Shown one piece after another: positions 18,234 to 28,221 of a DNA stretch of 64,000 bases (position 1 is its first letter; each line of letters opens with the position of its first letter). The notes beneath the pieces were generated by a model that saw nothing but the letters and a program-made list of their open reading frames with translations, made no database searches and was not told the DNA's origin. Both the position numbers and the translations under genes were made by a program. This stretch comes from Flammeovirgaceae bacterium (lineage in GTDB: Bacteria > Bacteroidota > Bacteroidia > Cytophagales > Cyclobacteriaceae): positions 62,001-126,000 of the forward strand of contig JAJTEH010000006.1 in assembly GCA_021298355.1 (NCBI GenBank), written 5' to 3'.

Positions 18234-20420
18234 CTATTTACTAGCCATTTCAAAAGTTAACTTTCCTCCTTTCATGATATCCGTATAGCTAACCGTTACT
18301 TTATTGGTTTGCTGTCCGTTTAACAATCTTTTTTTTGTATAGATTTTGGCGTTAGTAATTTTGGCGGCTTCTATATTAAATACCTTTTTATCTGGCAAAA
18401 GAATGGTTGCCCTTTTTACCTGCGGACTCCCCAATACAAATTCGCCACTGGCTGCATTTACCGGATAAAATCCTAGGGTAGACAGCATGTACCAGGCGCT
18501 CATTTGGCCGCAATCGTCATTGCCAATCATACCATCGGGTGTGTTGTTATGAAATTCGTTTATTACTTTGTGTATATACCGTTGTGCTTCTTTTGGTTTA
18601 TTAGAAAATGCATACAAATAGATAATGTGATGACTAGGCTCGTTGCCATGTGCGTATTGTCCAATCATGGCTTCTTGCCCTAAGTATTTATCGGGTTGTA
18701 AAGCAGGTGTTGTAAAAAACTCATCCAGTTTTTTTGTAAAAGCCTCTTTCCCTCCTAGTAGTTGTATCATTCCTTCCACATCGTGTTGTGCGGGTGTCCA
18801 CATATATTGCCAGGCATTGGCTTCGGTATAATCGCCCGGATTATTCAGAGGCGATGTTGCTTTAAGCGGATCGAAAGGGGTGCGCCAATTTCCATTCGTA
18901 TCTTTACCTCTGAAAAACTGGGTAGAAGAATCGTATATATTTTTATAATAGTTGGCGCGTGTATAGAAAGTTTTTGCAGTTGCCGTATCGCCTAACAACC
19001 TTGCCATTTCTGCCACGCACCAATCGTCATAACCGCTTTCTAATGTTCGGGATACTGCCTCATTGTCTACCTTATCGAAAGGATAATAGCCATACTGATT
19101 GTATAGTTCCCAGTTAGAATTAATGTGCGATTGTGTAGACGTTTCTACCATAGCGCGAAGGGCATCTTGTGCATCGAACTTTGTAAAACCATTTTTATAG
19201 GCACTCAAAATCATGGGGATGGCGTGGTTGCCTATCATGCAATAATTATCTTGCCCCCAAACCGTCCAGATGGGTAAAAAACCCGCTGCCTTATGGTGCA
19301 GCAACATCGAATTAATAATTCCATCTATTTTTTCAGGTGCCACAATTTGAAGAAGTGGAAACGCGCCTCTGTAAACATCCCAAATAGAAAGTGTTGAATA
19401 ATATTCTTTACTTGGTGCTAAAGCTATTTTATTGTTTGGTCCGCGGTATTGCCCATCTACATCGGCAATATTAGAAGGTTGCAACAGCAAATGATAAAAC
19501 GAGGTGTAAAAAATTTCTTTTTGTTTATCTGTTGCTTCGATTGTTATTCTACTCAAATACTTTTCCCATGCTAGTTGGTTATTACTTCGGGTTTGTTCGA
19601 AATTCCAATGGGGTAATTCTGTTTTTAAGTTAAGCATGGCACCATCTGCCGAAACAGTAGATAAGGCCACTTTAACTTTCAGCGTTTTTTCTTCTTGTAA
19701 AGAAAAAGAAAATGTGAAAGCAGGTGCTTTAGCAGTGGCTGCCTCTCCTGCGCTTTCAATATCAACAAAGGGCTGATCGAACGTAAGCACAAAATAGTAG
19801 GTTCGTTTTACCCAATTGTTGGTGCTTACAAAACCTGTAACGGTTTTGGAATCGATAACTTTTACATCGCTGGTTACAACATACTCCGGTTGGTTTTTTT
19901 CATCAAAAACAAAACGCAAACCATGTTTAAAATCGATAAACAACCGCGCGTTTTTATCAGGAAAAGTATAGTGATGAAATGCAACACGTTCGGTACACGT
20001 AAGTTCTACTTTTACATCATCCTTTTTTACAACCGTGTAATATCCGGGGCTTGCCGATTCTGTATTCTTGTGGTACCTGTTTTTCAATTTTTCTTTAGCG
20101 GGATTGTAGGGCAACAACAAAACATCGCCCAACTCATTAATACCCGTACCACTTAAACGCGACTGCGAGAAACCAAGCAAAAGAGTATCGGCATACTGAT
20201 ATCCGCTTGTGTGTGCCCAGCCATAATTTCGGTTATCGGGGCCTGGTTGCACCATACCAAAAGGCATAGAGGGCCCCGGAAAGGTGTGCCCTGTTCCATC
20301 CGTTCCGATAAATGCGTTTACATACGTTGTGTTTTGTGCATGTGCTGTAAAACCTATACCTGCTGATACGATAATAAAGAAGAATATACGCACAAATTGT
20401 GTAGGAGAAAATAAAACCAT
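18234..20420 (-). CDS. GH92 family alpha-mannosidase, exported
   Basis: GH92 enzymes are calcium-dependent exo-alpha-mannosidases that trim mannose from glycans. After a leader ending in TAHAQ, the N-terminal sandwich carries VNAFIGTDGTGHTFPGPSMP and FGMVQPGPD. The barrel carries TIWDVYRGAFPLLQI, HGNEPSHH (E594, the likely general acid) and DDCGQMSAWYMLSTLGFYPV, all hallmark motifs. At 728 residues it is full length. It probably sits in the periplasm or at the surface. It stands alone between unknown genes and the divergent copper ATPase, without a SusCD pair, so its glycan source is not evident. Confidence 0.93.
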   Translation of the reverse strand: MVLFSPTQFVRIFFFIIVSAGIGFTAHAQNTTYVNAFIGTDGTGHTFPGPSMPFGMVQPGPDNRNYGWAHTSGYQYADTLLLGFSQSRLSGTGINELGDVLLLPYNPAKEKLKNRYHKNTESASPGYYTVVKKDDVKVELTCTERVAFHHYTFPDKNARLFIDFKHGLRFVFDEKNQPEYVVTSDVKVIDSKTVTGFVSTNNWVKRTYYFVLTFDQPFVDIESAGEAATAKAPAFTFSFSLQEEKTLKVKVALSTVSADGAMLNLKTELPHWNFEQTRSNNQLAWEKYLSRITIEATDKQKEIFYTSFYHLLLQPSNIADVDGQYRGPNNKIALAPSKEYYSTLSIWDVYRGAFPLLQIVAPEKIDGIINSMLLHHKAAGFLPIWTVWGQDNYCMIGNHAIPMILSAYKNGFTKFDAQDALRAMVETSTQSHINSNWELYNQYGYYPFDKVDNEAVSRTLESGYDDWCVAEMARLLGDTATAKTFYTRANYYKNIYDSSTQFFRGKDTNGNWRTPFDPLKATSPLNNPGDYTEANAWQYMWTPAQHDVEGMIQLLGGKEAFTKKLDEFFTTPALQPDKYLGQEAMIGQYAHGNEPSHHIIYLYAFSNKPKEAQRYIHKVINEFHNNTPDGMIGNDDCGQMSAWYMLSTLGFYPVNAASGEFVLGSPQVKRATILLPDKKVFNIEAAKITNAKIYTKKRLLNGQQTNKVTVSYTDIMKGGKLTFEMASK

Positions 20421-20569
20421 ACTCTTAGGAGATAAACGTATAAGAATAACCGATAATTCTGATAAAGTTTTTAAAGATAAAAATTAGAAAAGAAAGAATG
20501 GTATAAAACTTATCAATAATTGTATAAACAAAAAGTGAAAAACAGACCGTAAACTTGCAAAAAAATAAA

Positions 20570-22798
20570 ATGGTATCGGGTAAAAAAATGGAGCAAAAAG
20601 ATTTTCCTGTATTGGAGATGTCGTGTGCAGCCTGTGCCATAAGCGTTGCTACTGTGCTGAAAGAAATACCGGGTGTAAGCGAGGCAGATGTAAACTATGC
20701 CAACCAAAGTGCCCGTGTAGTTTTCGATGCTTCGCTAATAAAGCCCGAACAATTACAATTGGCTGTGCGTAAGGCAGGATATGATCTGGTTATCGAGCCA
20801 TCAGCCGAAGAACAACAAGCTATACAGAAACAGGCTCAACTAAAAACAAGCAAAGAATTAAGAGAGAAAACCTTGCTATCCATTTTGTTTACCATACCGG
20901 TAGTTGTATTGGGCATGTTGATGATGGATTGGTACTGGGGAAAAATTATTTCGTTGTTGTTAACAACACCCGTTATTTTTTACTTCGGAAGAAATTACTT
21001 TATACATGCCTACAAACAAGCCCTATTAAAAAGAGCTTCGATGGATACCCTCGTGGCCTTATCAACCGGAATAGCGTATGGGTTTAGTGTATTCAATACT
21101 TTTTATCCGCAGTTCTGGCACAGCCGTGGTTTGCATGCGCATGTATATTTCGAAGCAGCAGCCGTAGTTATAACTTTTATTTCGTTAGGAAAATGGCTGG
21201 AAGAAAACGCCAAACAGAAAACCGGAACTGCACTACAAAAACTTATGGAACTACAACCCAACATGGTGCGGGTGTTGCGCAATAATGAAGAAAAAGATAT
21301 TGCTATAAAAGAAATACAAATAGAAGAAAAAATAGTAGTAAGACCAGGCGAAAAAATTGCGGTAGATGGAACCGTTATCAGCGGTCATTCTTTTGTAAAC
21401 GAAAGCACCATTACAGGCGAGCCCATACCTGCCGAAAAAACAACTAACAGCAAAGTATATGCAGGCACCGTAAACCAACAAGGTAGTTTTATAATGGTGG
21501 CGCAAAAAATCGGAAGCAATACATTGCTTGCCCATATTATTCAAGCAGTAAAACAAGCGCAAGGAAGCAGAGCTGATGTACAAAAACTTGCCGATAAAGT
21601 GGCCGGTATATTTGTGCCTGTTGTGATAGGAATAGCCACTGTAACATTTCTGATTTGGTTTATGTTTGGGGGCGATCTGGGTTTCTCGCATGGTTTATTA
21701 GCAGCTGTTACAGTTTTGGTAATAGCATGCCCATGCGCGTTGGGGCTGGCCACCCCCACTGCCATTATGGTAGGCATTGGCAAAGGAGCCGAAAACAACA
21801 TCTTAATAAAAGATGCCGGCAGTTTAGAACTAGCATATGCTATTGATACACTCGTGCTCGATAAAACCGGAACTTTAACCGAAGGCAAACCAATTGTTAC
21901 AAACATACATTGGGTAAATGAGGCAACAGCTCAACACCACGCTGTGCTATATGCCATAGAAAAACATTCGGAACATCCGTTGGCGCAAGCCATTACCACA
22001 GCACTTGAAACCAACAACGATAAAAGCCTGATTGTTACCGACTTTAAAAGCCTACCCGGAATGGGTGCCGAAGCCCGGATAAACACTGAAAATTATGCTG
22101 TAGGCAATTACAAACTTATCGAAAGTAAAAACCTACACCTGCCTGAACCTGCACAACAACTGGCCAATAAATGGCAAAGCGAAGCAAAAACAATTGTGTT
22201 TTTTGCTAACAATAAACAAGTGCTTGCCGTGTTTGCCATAACTGATACCCTAAAGCCTTATGCCAAAGAAGCCATCCAAACTTTACAACAGCAAGGCATT
22301 GCCATACACATGCTAACGGGCGATCAGCCCGCAGTTGCACAGGCTGTTGCCCAACTACTAAACATTAAACACGTTAAGGCGGGTGTATTACCAACCGAAA
22401 AAGCCGATTATATACAACGCCTGCAACAAGAAGGAAAACAAGTAGCCATGGTGGGCGATGGCATAAACGACTCGCAAGCCTTAGCATTGGCCAACGTAAG
22501 CATTGCCATGGGAAAGGGCTCAGACATTGCCATAGATGTGGCTAAAATCACGCTTATCACCTCCGACTTACGAGCCATACCAAAAGCCATACGATTGTCG
22601 CGTAAAACAGTGGCGGGTATCAGGCAAAATTTATTCTGGGCATTTATCTACAACGTTATTGGTATACCCATCGCGGCAGGCATACTCTATCCGGTAAACG
22701 GATTTTTACTTAACCCCATGCTGGCCGGGGCTGCTATGGCGCTAAGTTCGGTAAGTGTGGTTGCCAACAGCTTACGTTTAAAGTGGATGAAGTTGTAA
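20570..22798 (+). CDS. copA: Copper-exporting P-type ATPase
   Basis: A P1B-type ATPase that pumps Cu(I) out of the cytoplasm. It has one N-terminal metal-binding domain with MSCAACA (CxxC), eight predicted helices including the CPC ion site (ACPCALGLATPTA), the TGEP actuator motif, the phosphorylated Asp in DKTGTLTEG, the HP motif in KHSEHPLAQA, and GDGINDSQAL. I take ATG 20570 as start; ATG 20588 (MEQKDFP) is equally possible and a TTG at 20555 extends the frame. No CopZ chaperone or CueR-like regulator lies next to it. It is divergent from the GH92 gene. Confidence 0.9.
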   Translation: MVSGKKMEQKDFPVLEMSCAACAISVATVLKEIPGVSEADVNYANQSARVVFDASLIKPEQLQLAVRKAGYDLVIEPSAEEQQAIQKQAQLKTSKELREKTLLSILFTIPVVVLGMLMMDWYWGKIISLLLTTPVIFYFGRNYFIHAYKQALLKRASMDTLVALSTGIAYGFSVFNTFYPQFWHSRGLHAHVYFEAAAVVITFISLGKWLEENAKQKTGTALQKLMELQPNMVRVLRNNEEKDIAIKEIQIEEKIVVRPGEKIAVDGTVISGHSFVNESTITGEPIPAEKTTNSKVYAGTVNQQGSFIMVAQKIGSNTLLAHIIQAVKQAQGSRADVQKLADKVAGIFVPVVIGIATVTFLIWFMFGGDLGFSHGLLAAVTVLVIACPCALGLATPTAIMVGIGKGAENNILIKDAGSLELAYAIDTLVLDKTGTLTEGKPIVTNIHWVNEATAQHHAVLYAIEKHSEHPLAQAITTALETNNDKSLIVTDFKSLPGMGAEARINTENYAVGNYKLIESKNLHLPEPAQQLANKWQSEAKTIVFFANNKQVLAVFAITDTLKPYAKEAIQTLQQQGIAIHMLTGDQPAVAQAVAQLLNIKHVKAGVLPTEKADYIQRLQQEGKQVAMVGDGINDSQALALANVSIAMGKGSDIAIDVAKITLITSDLRAIPKAIRLSRKTVAGIRQNLFWAFIYNVIGIPIAAGILYPVNGFLLNPMLAGAAMALSSVSVVANSLRLKWMKL

Positions 22799-23108
22799 CC
22801 TATTTACTTCACCAACGGAAGAAAACGATCTCTATCGAAACAACAATCAGAGGTTACAACTTACACGCACTATCTGCTTCTGAGTTTATGCCCGACTAAA
22901 AACTTGAAAAGACTAGGTGTTTACCTGCAAAAACTATTTTTCCTTCAGTAAAAGAATAATAGAAGTTTAAAAACCTTTCTACATTCTGTTTTACATTACT
23001 TTATCTTACTTAATTTATTGATAATCATATTTTTATATTTTCAAAGTAAACTAATATAAATAGTAATAATAAAGATTTATAAACTATTTTATTTAGTTCA
23101 TTTGTGGT
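22799..23108. other. AT-rich intergenic region upstream of dinB
   Basis: This 310-base gap becomes very AT-rich in its second half. A short inverted repeat (AACTA at 23082-23086 and TAGTT at 23094-23098) lies just before the polymerase start. It could be a regulator site, for example for an SOS-type repressor, but I cannot match it to a known box. No gene is seen. Confidence 0.35.
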
Positions 23109-24293
23109 ATGGATCGCAACATCATTCACATGGACCTCGATGCATTCTTTGTATCGGTAGAATGCAAACTCAACCCGAAATTAAAAGGTAAACCGCTTAT
23201 CGTAGGTGGCCACGGCAGACGCGGTGTAGTGGCGGCCTGTAGCTACGAGGCGCGGCACTTTGGCGTACACTCTGCCATGCCCATGTATTTGGCCATGCAG
23301 CTCTGCCCCGATGCCACTGTTATCTCTGGCGATATGGAAGCGTATAGCCAACACTCTCACTTGGTAACAGCCATCATTGCAGATAACGCTCCTCTATATG
23401 AAAAATCGTCTATCGATGAATTTTACATCGATGCCTCAGGCATGGATAAATTCTTTGGCGCTTTTAAATGGTCGCTCGAGTTGCAACAAAAAATTGTGAA
23501 AGAAACAGGTCTGCCCATCTCTATGGCCATGTCTGCGAATAAAACGGTTTCTAAAATTGCTACAAAAGAATTTAAGCCACGGGCACACCACCGCATCGCA
23601 CCGGGAGAAGAACAACCTTTTCTTGATCCGCTTCCGGTAGATCGTATTCCGATGTTGGGCAAACAAACAGCTTTGTTTTTAAAAGACATGGGCGTGCGCA
23701 AAGTAAAAACACTGCGTGAAATGCCGCTGAAATTATTAATCGGTGCTTTCGGAAAAAATGGTATCAGTTTGTGGAACAAAGCTCAAGGCATTGATAATAC
23801 TCCTGTTGTACCTTACTCCGAACAAAAATCTATTTCTACGGAATGTACATTTGAAGAAGATAGCATCGACATCAAGCGCATGAAAACCATTCTTACCGCT
23901 ATGGTAGAAAAAATTGCTTTTAAACTGCGCGAAGAAAAAAAGCTAACGAGTTGCATCACGGTAAAAATTCGCTACGCCAACTTCGATACCGAAACCAAAC
24001 AAATACACATTCCTTACACTTCGGCCGATAGTGTTATCCTCAAAACCGTAATGGCTTTGTTCGATAAGTTGTATAACCGCAGAATGTTAATTAGGTTGAT
24101 TGGTGTGCGTTTCAGCAACCTCGTGCATGGCAATCATCAAATTGATTTGTTTCAGGATACCACTGAATCTATTAACCTGTACGATCGCATAGATTACATC
24201 AAGCATCGCTTCGGAACAGATAAGCTGATGCGTGCCAGCACACTCAACATCGATAAACGCGTGAAGATGAACATGAATGCTTTTAAAGGATAA
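23109..24293 (+). CDS. dinB: Y-family DNA polymerase IV
   Basis: An error-prone translesion polymerase. The catalytic acidic residues are visible: D9 in IIHMDLDAFFVSVE, and D103 with E104 in SSIDEFYID. Next come the thumb helix-hairpin-helix (PVDRIPMLGKQT) and the little-finger domain (SISTECTFEEDS...). Length 394 fits Pol IV. Its stop overlaps the start of the following DnaE-type polymerase by one base (TAATG), so the two are translationally coupled as a mutagenesis cassette. No clear beta-clamp-binding peptide stands out at the C-terminus. Confidence 0.93.
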   Translation: MDRNIIHMDLDAFFVSVECKLNPKLKGKPLIVGGHGRRGVVAACSYEARHFGVHSAMPMYLAMQLCPDATVISGDMEAYSQHSHLVTAIIADNAPLYEKSSIDEFYIDASGMDKFFGAFKWSLELQQKIVKETGLPISMAMSANKTVSKIATKEFKPRAHHRIAPGEEQPFLDPLPVDRIPMLGKQTALFLKDMGVRKVKTLREMPLKLLIGAFGKNGISLWNKAQGIDNTPVVPYSEQKSISTECTFEEDSIDIKRMKTILTAMVEKIAFKLREEKKLTSCITVKIRYANFDTETKQIHIPYTSADSVILKTVMALFDKLYNRRMLIRLIGVRFSNLVHGNHQIDLFQDTTESINLYDRIDYIKHRFGTDKLMRASTLNIDKRVKMNMNAFKG

Positions 24294-27271
24294 TGTATCT
24301 GAATTGTCATACCTGGTATAGTTTTAAATATGGCACTTTATCTGTGCAACAGTTACTGAGCGAAGTAAAGCGTTGTGGTGTGCACAAATTTGCATTAACA
24401 GAAATCAACAACACTGCTTCGTATATCGAACTGTTGCGCTTATGCAGCGAAATGCCTGAAGAGAATAAACCTGAACTTACTTTGGGCATCGAGTTTAAGC
24501 AAGACAATAATTTTTGTTTTATCGCCTTGGCTAAAAACAATACAGGCTTTGCTAACATCAACCGCTATCTCTCTGCCTTAAACAAACAAGGCAAAGAAAA
24601 ACCTTTGCGTGCGCCTTTAATCGAAGATGTGTTTATCATCTATCCCTTAGGTCGTTACGAACCCGAAACACTTTTAGAACATGAGTTTATCGGAGTGAAA
24701 ATAAACCAGGTAAACCAACTCATCACCAGCAAAACATACCCATCTTATCCGCATAAATATGTGGTGTGGCATCCGGTAACTTTTGCCGACAAACATGGCT
24801 ACAACGTGCATCGCTTGCTCAGAGCAATCGATAATAATATTGTATTAAGTAAAATATCGAAATCACTTACCGCGCAAGAAAATGAGGTGATGCTGAGCGA
24901 GGCCGAGCTGAGCCAACATTTCAGTCGCTTGCCCGCTATTCTTGACAATACAAAACGATTACTCGATGCCTGCTCCATCTCTTTCGAATTGCATCAGGAT
25001 AAAAATAAAAAAACATTAACTGGAAGCGAAACTTCCGATTGGGATATGCTTGTAACAGAAGCCTGGGAAGGTTTTCAACAACGTTACGATGCTTCCGACC
25101 CAGTGATGCGCGAACGCTTTCAGCGCGAACTGAACATCATCCGCGAGAAAAATTTTTGCGCCTATTATCTTATCGCTTATGATTTAATACAGTTTGCCAA
25201 TGCCAGTGGTTTCGATCATGTAGGGCGAGGCAGTGGCGCCAACAGCATGGTTGCCTATTGCCTGGGTATTACTAACGTTGATCCTATAGAATTAGATTTA
25301 TACTTCGAACGTTTCTTAAATTCAGAACGCACTTCCCCACCCGACTTCGATCTCGATTTTTCGTGGACCGACCGCAACGCCATCTACGATTATCTCTTTC
25401 AAAAGTATGGACCCGATCATATTTGCTTGCTCGGTACACACGTTACCTATCAATCGCGTTCGGTATTGCGCGAATTGGGTAAAGTATTTGGTTTGCCTAA
25501 AGAAGAAATTGACGATATCGTAGAAAACCCACGCGATAACCTCAAGCGCGATCACATCCGCGAACTTATTTTTCGTTATGCCGCCAAAATGGTAGAAATG
25601 CCCGCCAACGTATCCATACATGCAGGTGGCGTACTTATCACCGAAAAACCCATCTATCAATACACTGCGCTGGAACTTCCGCCTAAAGGGTATCCTGTAT
25701 CGCAATTTGATATGCACAATGCCGAAGACATCGGTATTTATAAATTCGATATTTTAAGTCAGCGTGGTCTGGGCCACATCAAAGAAAGTGTGCGCATCAT
25801 CAGAAAAAATAAAAAGGAAGATGTAAACATTTACCGTTTCGATGATTTTAAGAAAGATGAAAAAGTAAGAGAACTTTTGCGCAGCAGCCGTGCTATGGGA
25901 TGTTTTTATGTGGAGTCGCCTGCCATGCGCCAGCTCTTAGGCAAATTGCAATGCGAAGATTACCTCACACTCGTTGCGGCTAGTTCCATCATCAGGCCGG
26001 GTGTGGCACAAAGTGGCATGATGCGCGCCTACATCGAACGCTTTCATACTGTACGCAACGGTGGTACATACGAATCCATCCACCCAAAAATGGATGAGTT
26101 GATGAAAGAAACATATGGTGTGATGGTGTATCAGGAAGATGTGATTAAAGTAGCGCACCATTTCGCAGGACTTACCTTAACCCAAGCCGATGTATTGCGT
26201 AGAGGCATGTCGGGTAAGTATCGCTCGCGCAAAGAGTTTGATAAAGTACGCGAAAGTTTTTTTGAAAACTGCAAACAGCGTGGGTATGCCGATGCCGTTA
26301 CCGACAGGGTTTGGTTTGAGATAGAAAGTTTTTCGGGCTACTCTTTTGCCAAAGGCCATTCTGCCAGTTTTGCCGTAGAGAGTTACCAAAGTTTATATTT
26401 GAAAGCGCATTACCCATTAGAATTTATGGTGGGTGTTATCAATAATTTTGGAGGATTTTACAGCACAGAGTTTTATGTACACGAAGCCCGCATGAGTGGC
26501 GCTGCTATACAAGCACCTTGTGTGAACAAAAGCGTATACCTCACCGATATTGAAGGCACTAACATCTACCTCGGTTTTATTCATGTAAAAGGTTTGGAAA
26601 GCAAACTGGCCAAAAGCATTGAACAAGACAGAAATGCATACGGACCATTTGCCGGTATGGGCGATTTTTTAAGACGCTTGCAACCTAGCCTGGAGCAAGC
26701 GCGTATTTTAATTCGCATTGGTGCTTTTCGCTTTACACAAAAAACAAAACAACAATTGTTGTGGGAAGCCATGCTCTACTTTAGCGAAACAAAAAATAAA
26801 ATGCCTGTGCATGGCGAATTATTTGTTTTACCCGAAGGCAACTCGCAACTGCCAACGTTGGAGTATAACCCGATAGAAGATGCTTTCGATGAAATTGAAT
26901 TATTGGGTTTTCCGCTGTGCGATCCGTTTACTTTATTGAAAACAACGTATCGTGGCGATACTGTGGCCAATGAACTAATGCAGAAGTTAGGCAAAGAAGT
27001 AGCCCTGGTTGGTTATTTGGTTACCACTAAAGATACACGCACCAAAAACAAAGACTTGATGCACTTCGGTACTTTTTACGATTGCCAAGGTTTGGTTTTT
27101 GATACGGTTCATTTTCCGAATACTGCGCGGCAACATCCTTTTCGTGGGCGAGGTTTTTATGGCATACGCGGCAAAGTAGTGGAAGATTTTGGTGTACCTA
27201 TTGTGGAAGTACTCAGCATGAAAAAATTACCACTGATAAAGAAAGCAGAATTGAGTGAGTTGGAAAGATGA
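24293..27271 (+). CDS. DnaE-type DNA polymerase III alpha subunit, accessory
   Basis: A C-family polymerase of 992 residues, shorter than a replicative DnaE (about 1160-1200). The N-terminal PHP domain begins NCHTWYSFKYGTLS in place of the usual HxHxxxS, so its metal site is probably altered. The palm carries HVGRGSGANSMVAYCLGIT and the catalytic PPDFDLDFSW (D351, D353, D355). VSIHAGGVLI and FAKGHSASFAVESYQS follow, then helix-hairpin-helix and OB-fold regions. Coupled to dinB, it is likely the error-prone DnaE2-like partner in damage tolerance. No ImuB or LexA gene is adjacent. Being the cell's only DnaE is unlikely given its length and context. Confidence 0.88.
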   Translation: MYLNCHTWYSFKYGTLSVQQLLSEVKRCGVHKFALTEINNTASYIELLRLCSEMPEENKPELTLGIEFKQDNNFCFIALAKNNTGFANINRYLSALNKQGKEKPLRAPLIEDVFIIYPLGRYEPETLLEHEFIGVKINQVNQLITSKTYPSYPHKYVVWHPVTFADKHGYNVHRLLRAIDNNIVLSKISKSLTAQENEVMLSEAELSQHFSRLPAILDNTKRLLDACSISFELHQDKNKKTLTGSETSDWDMLVTEAWEGFQQRYDASDPVMRERFQRELNIIREKNFCAYYLIAYDLIQFANASGFDHVGRGSGANSMVAYCLGITNVDPIELDLYFERFLNSERTSPPDFDLDFSWTDRNAIYDYLFQKYGPDHICLLGTHVTYQSRSVLRELGKVFGLPKEEIDDIVENPRDNLKRDHIRELIFRYAAKMVEMPANVSIHAGGVLITEKPIYQYTALELPPKGYPVSQFDMHNAEDIGIYKFDILSQRGLGHIKESVRIIRKNKKEDVNIYRFDDFKKDEKVRELLRSSRAMGCFYVESPAMRQLLGKLQCEDYLTLVAASSIIRPGVAQSGMMRAYIERFHTVRNGGTYESIHPKMDELMKETYGVMVYQEDVIKVAHHFAGLTLTQADVLRRGMSGKYRSRKEFDKVRESFFENCKQRGYADAVTDRVWFEIESFSGYSFAKGHSASFAVESYQSLYLKAHYPLEFMVGVINNFGGFYSTEFYVHEARMSGAAIQAPCVNKSVYLTDIEGTNIYLGFIHVKGLESKLAKSIEQDRNAYGPFAGMGDFLRRLQPSLEQARILIRIGAFRFTQKTKQQLLWEAMLYFSETKNKMPVHGELFVLPEGNSQLPTLEYNPIEDAFDEIELLGFPLCDPFTLLKTTYRGDTVANELMQKLGKEVALVGYLVTTKDTRTKNKDLMHFGTFYDCQGLVFDTVHFPNTARQHPFRGRGFYGIRGKVVEDFGVPIVEVLSMKKLPLIKKAELSELER

Positions 27272-27325
27272 TGTTGGTTGTTCGTTGTTGGTTAATCGTT
27301 TTTCGAGTAGTGCGTTAGATTACGC

Positions 27326-27505
27326 CCCCGCCTTGGTTCGTGTCCCCACGAACCAACACAATAATTCAAAACTCACCTCTTAAATCCCCGCCTTGGTTCG
27401 TGTCCCCACGAACCAACACAATAATTCAAAACTCACCTCTTAAATCTTTTATGAATGAAAAATCTTTAATGCCCCCCCGCCTTGGTTCGTGTCCCCACGA
27501 ACCAA
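27326..27505. repeat. Three REP hairpin repeats downstream of the transposase
   Basis: Three copies of a perfect hairpin (TTGGTTCGTG, loop TCCC, CACGAACCAA) lie at 27333-27356, 27393-27416 and 27482-27505. Copies 1 and 2 are a 60-base tandem duplication. Copies 2 and 3 are an 89-base duplication that also contains the last 49 coding bases of the transposase, with one base changed. So the array grew by duplicating hairpin plus gene end. The structure is typical of REP elements mobilised or processed by REP-associated tyrosine transposases. Confidence 0.88.
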
Positions 27506-27514
27506 CACAATAAT

Positions 27515-28078
27515 TCAAAACTCATCTCTTAAATCTTTTATGAATGAAAAATCTTTAATGCCCATTTCATAATACCTGGCAGTTGAATATTTATACGCAC
27601 AAGGGTCTTTTACTAATTGCCAATGTTCTGCCAATGGGTTTAAGTGTATATATTCTAGTTTTTGATAAGCGACCACTGGCGTGTACAAATGAATGGCCAA
27701 TGAATCTCTTTGCCAAAATTCATAATTCTTGTTACTGGCGTCAACAGCATAGTCTGATAATTCAGCTTCACCCAACCCACTTTTCAACATCTTTTTAAAC
27801 TCATGCGCAGTGTACTTCAGAAATGATCCTTGTGCTGTTTCCTTTCCATTGTATTCATTTATTCTCCAAATGACATGGATATGATTGGGCATGATGACAA
27901 ACGCAAAAACGTCCATTTTACCTGCCTCACTTAAATACGTTAGCGAATTAACAATTACATTTTTAAATTCATCTCGTTCCAACAAGCGTTGCCACTTATT
28001 AATGGTGGCTGTCCAAAAATAGAGTTCACCATTTTTAATGTATGACTTTCGCTTATGTTCAAATATATCTTTACACAT
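27515..28078 (-). CDS. REP-associated tyrosine transposase (Y1/HUH family)
   Basis: A 187-residue single-strand transposase related to IS200/IS605 TnpA. The HUH motif is in MPNHIHVIWR, and the catalytic tyrosine should be in the helix LYTPVVAYQKLEYIHLNPL; FWQRDSLAIHLY is typical of the family. It is flanked on both sides by hairpins with the same 10-bp stem, TTGGTTCGTG/CACGAACCAA, its probable recognition sequences. Such proteins usually do not mobilise their own gene but act on REP sequences. The gene appears intact. Confidence 0.92.
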   Translation of the reverse strand: MCKDIFEHKRKSYIKNGELYFWTATINKWQRLLERDEFKNVIVNSLTYLSEAGKMDVFAFVIMPNHIHVIWRINEYNGKETAQGSFLKYTAHEFKKMLKSGLGEAELSDYAVDASNKNYEFWQRDSLAIHLYTPVVAYQKLEYIHLNPLAEHWQLVKDPCAYKYSTARYYEMGIKDFSFIKDLRDEF

Positions 28079-28097
28079 TACTTATCAAATATTTATG

Positions 28098-28121
28098 TTG
28101 GTTCGTGCGGACACGAACCAA
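28098..28121. repeat. REP hairpin upstream of the transposase
   Basis: TTGGTTCGTG, loop CGGA, CACGAACCAA: the same 10-bp stem as the downstream copies with a different loop. It lies 20 bases before the transposase start, so it may also regulate that gene. Confidence 0.88.
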
Positions 28122-28149
28122 GGCTTTGGGCTTTACTTTGTGCAAGCAT

Positions 28150-28180
28150 AAAAAAAGGTCTTAGCGAAAGGCTAAGACCT
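28150..28180 (-). terminator. Rho-independent terminator
   Basis: A perfect 10-bp stem (AGGTCTTAGC/GCTAAGACCT) with a 5-nt loop. On the minus strand it is followed by a run of seven T. It lies 42 bases after the stop of the cadherin-like lipoprotein gene and separates that gene from the transposase. Confidence 0.9.
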
Positions 28181-28221
28181 GATTTAGATTGATGAGGTTA
28201 CGATGGAATCAATACATTAAC

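Noticed and set aside
27326..27505. Possible CRISPR array
   Set aside because: The repeated unit is a perfect hairpin with identical, not unique, intervening sequence, unequal spacing (60 and 89 bases), and an adjacent REP transposase; no cas genes.
28150..28180. REP-type repeat
   Set aside because: The stem sequence is unrelated to the REP hairpins, and the T run on the minus strand makes it a terminator.
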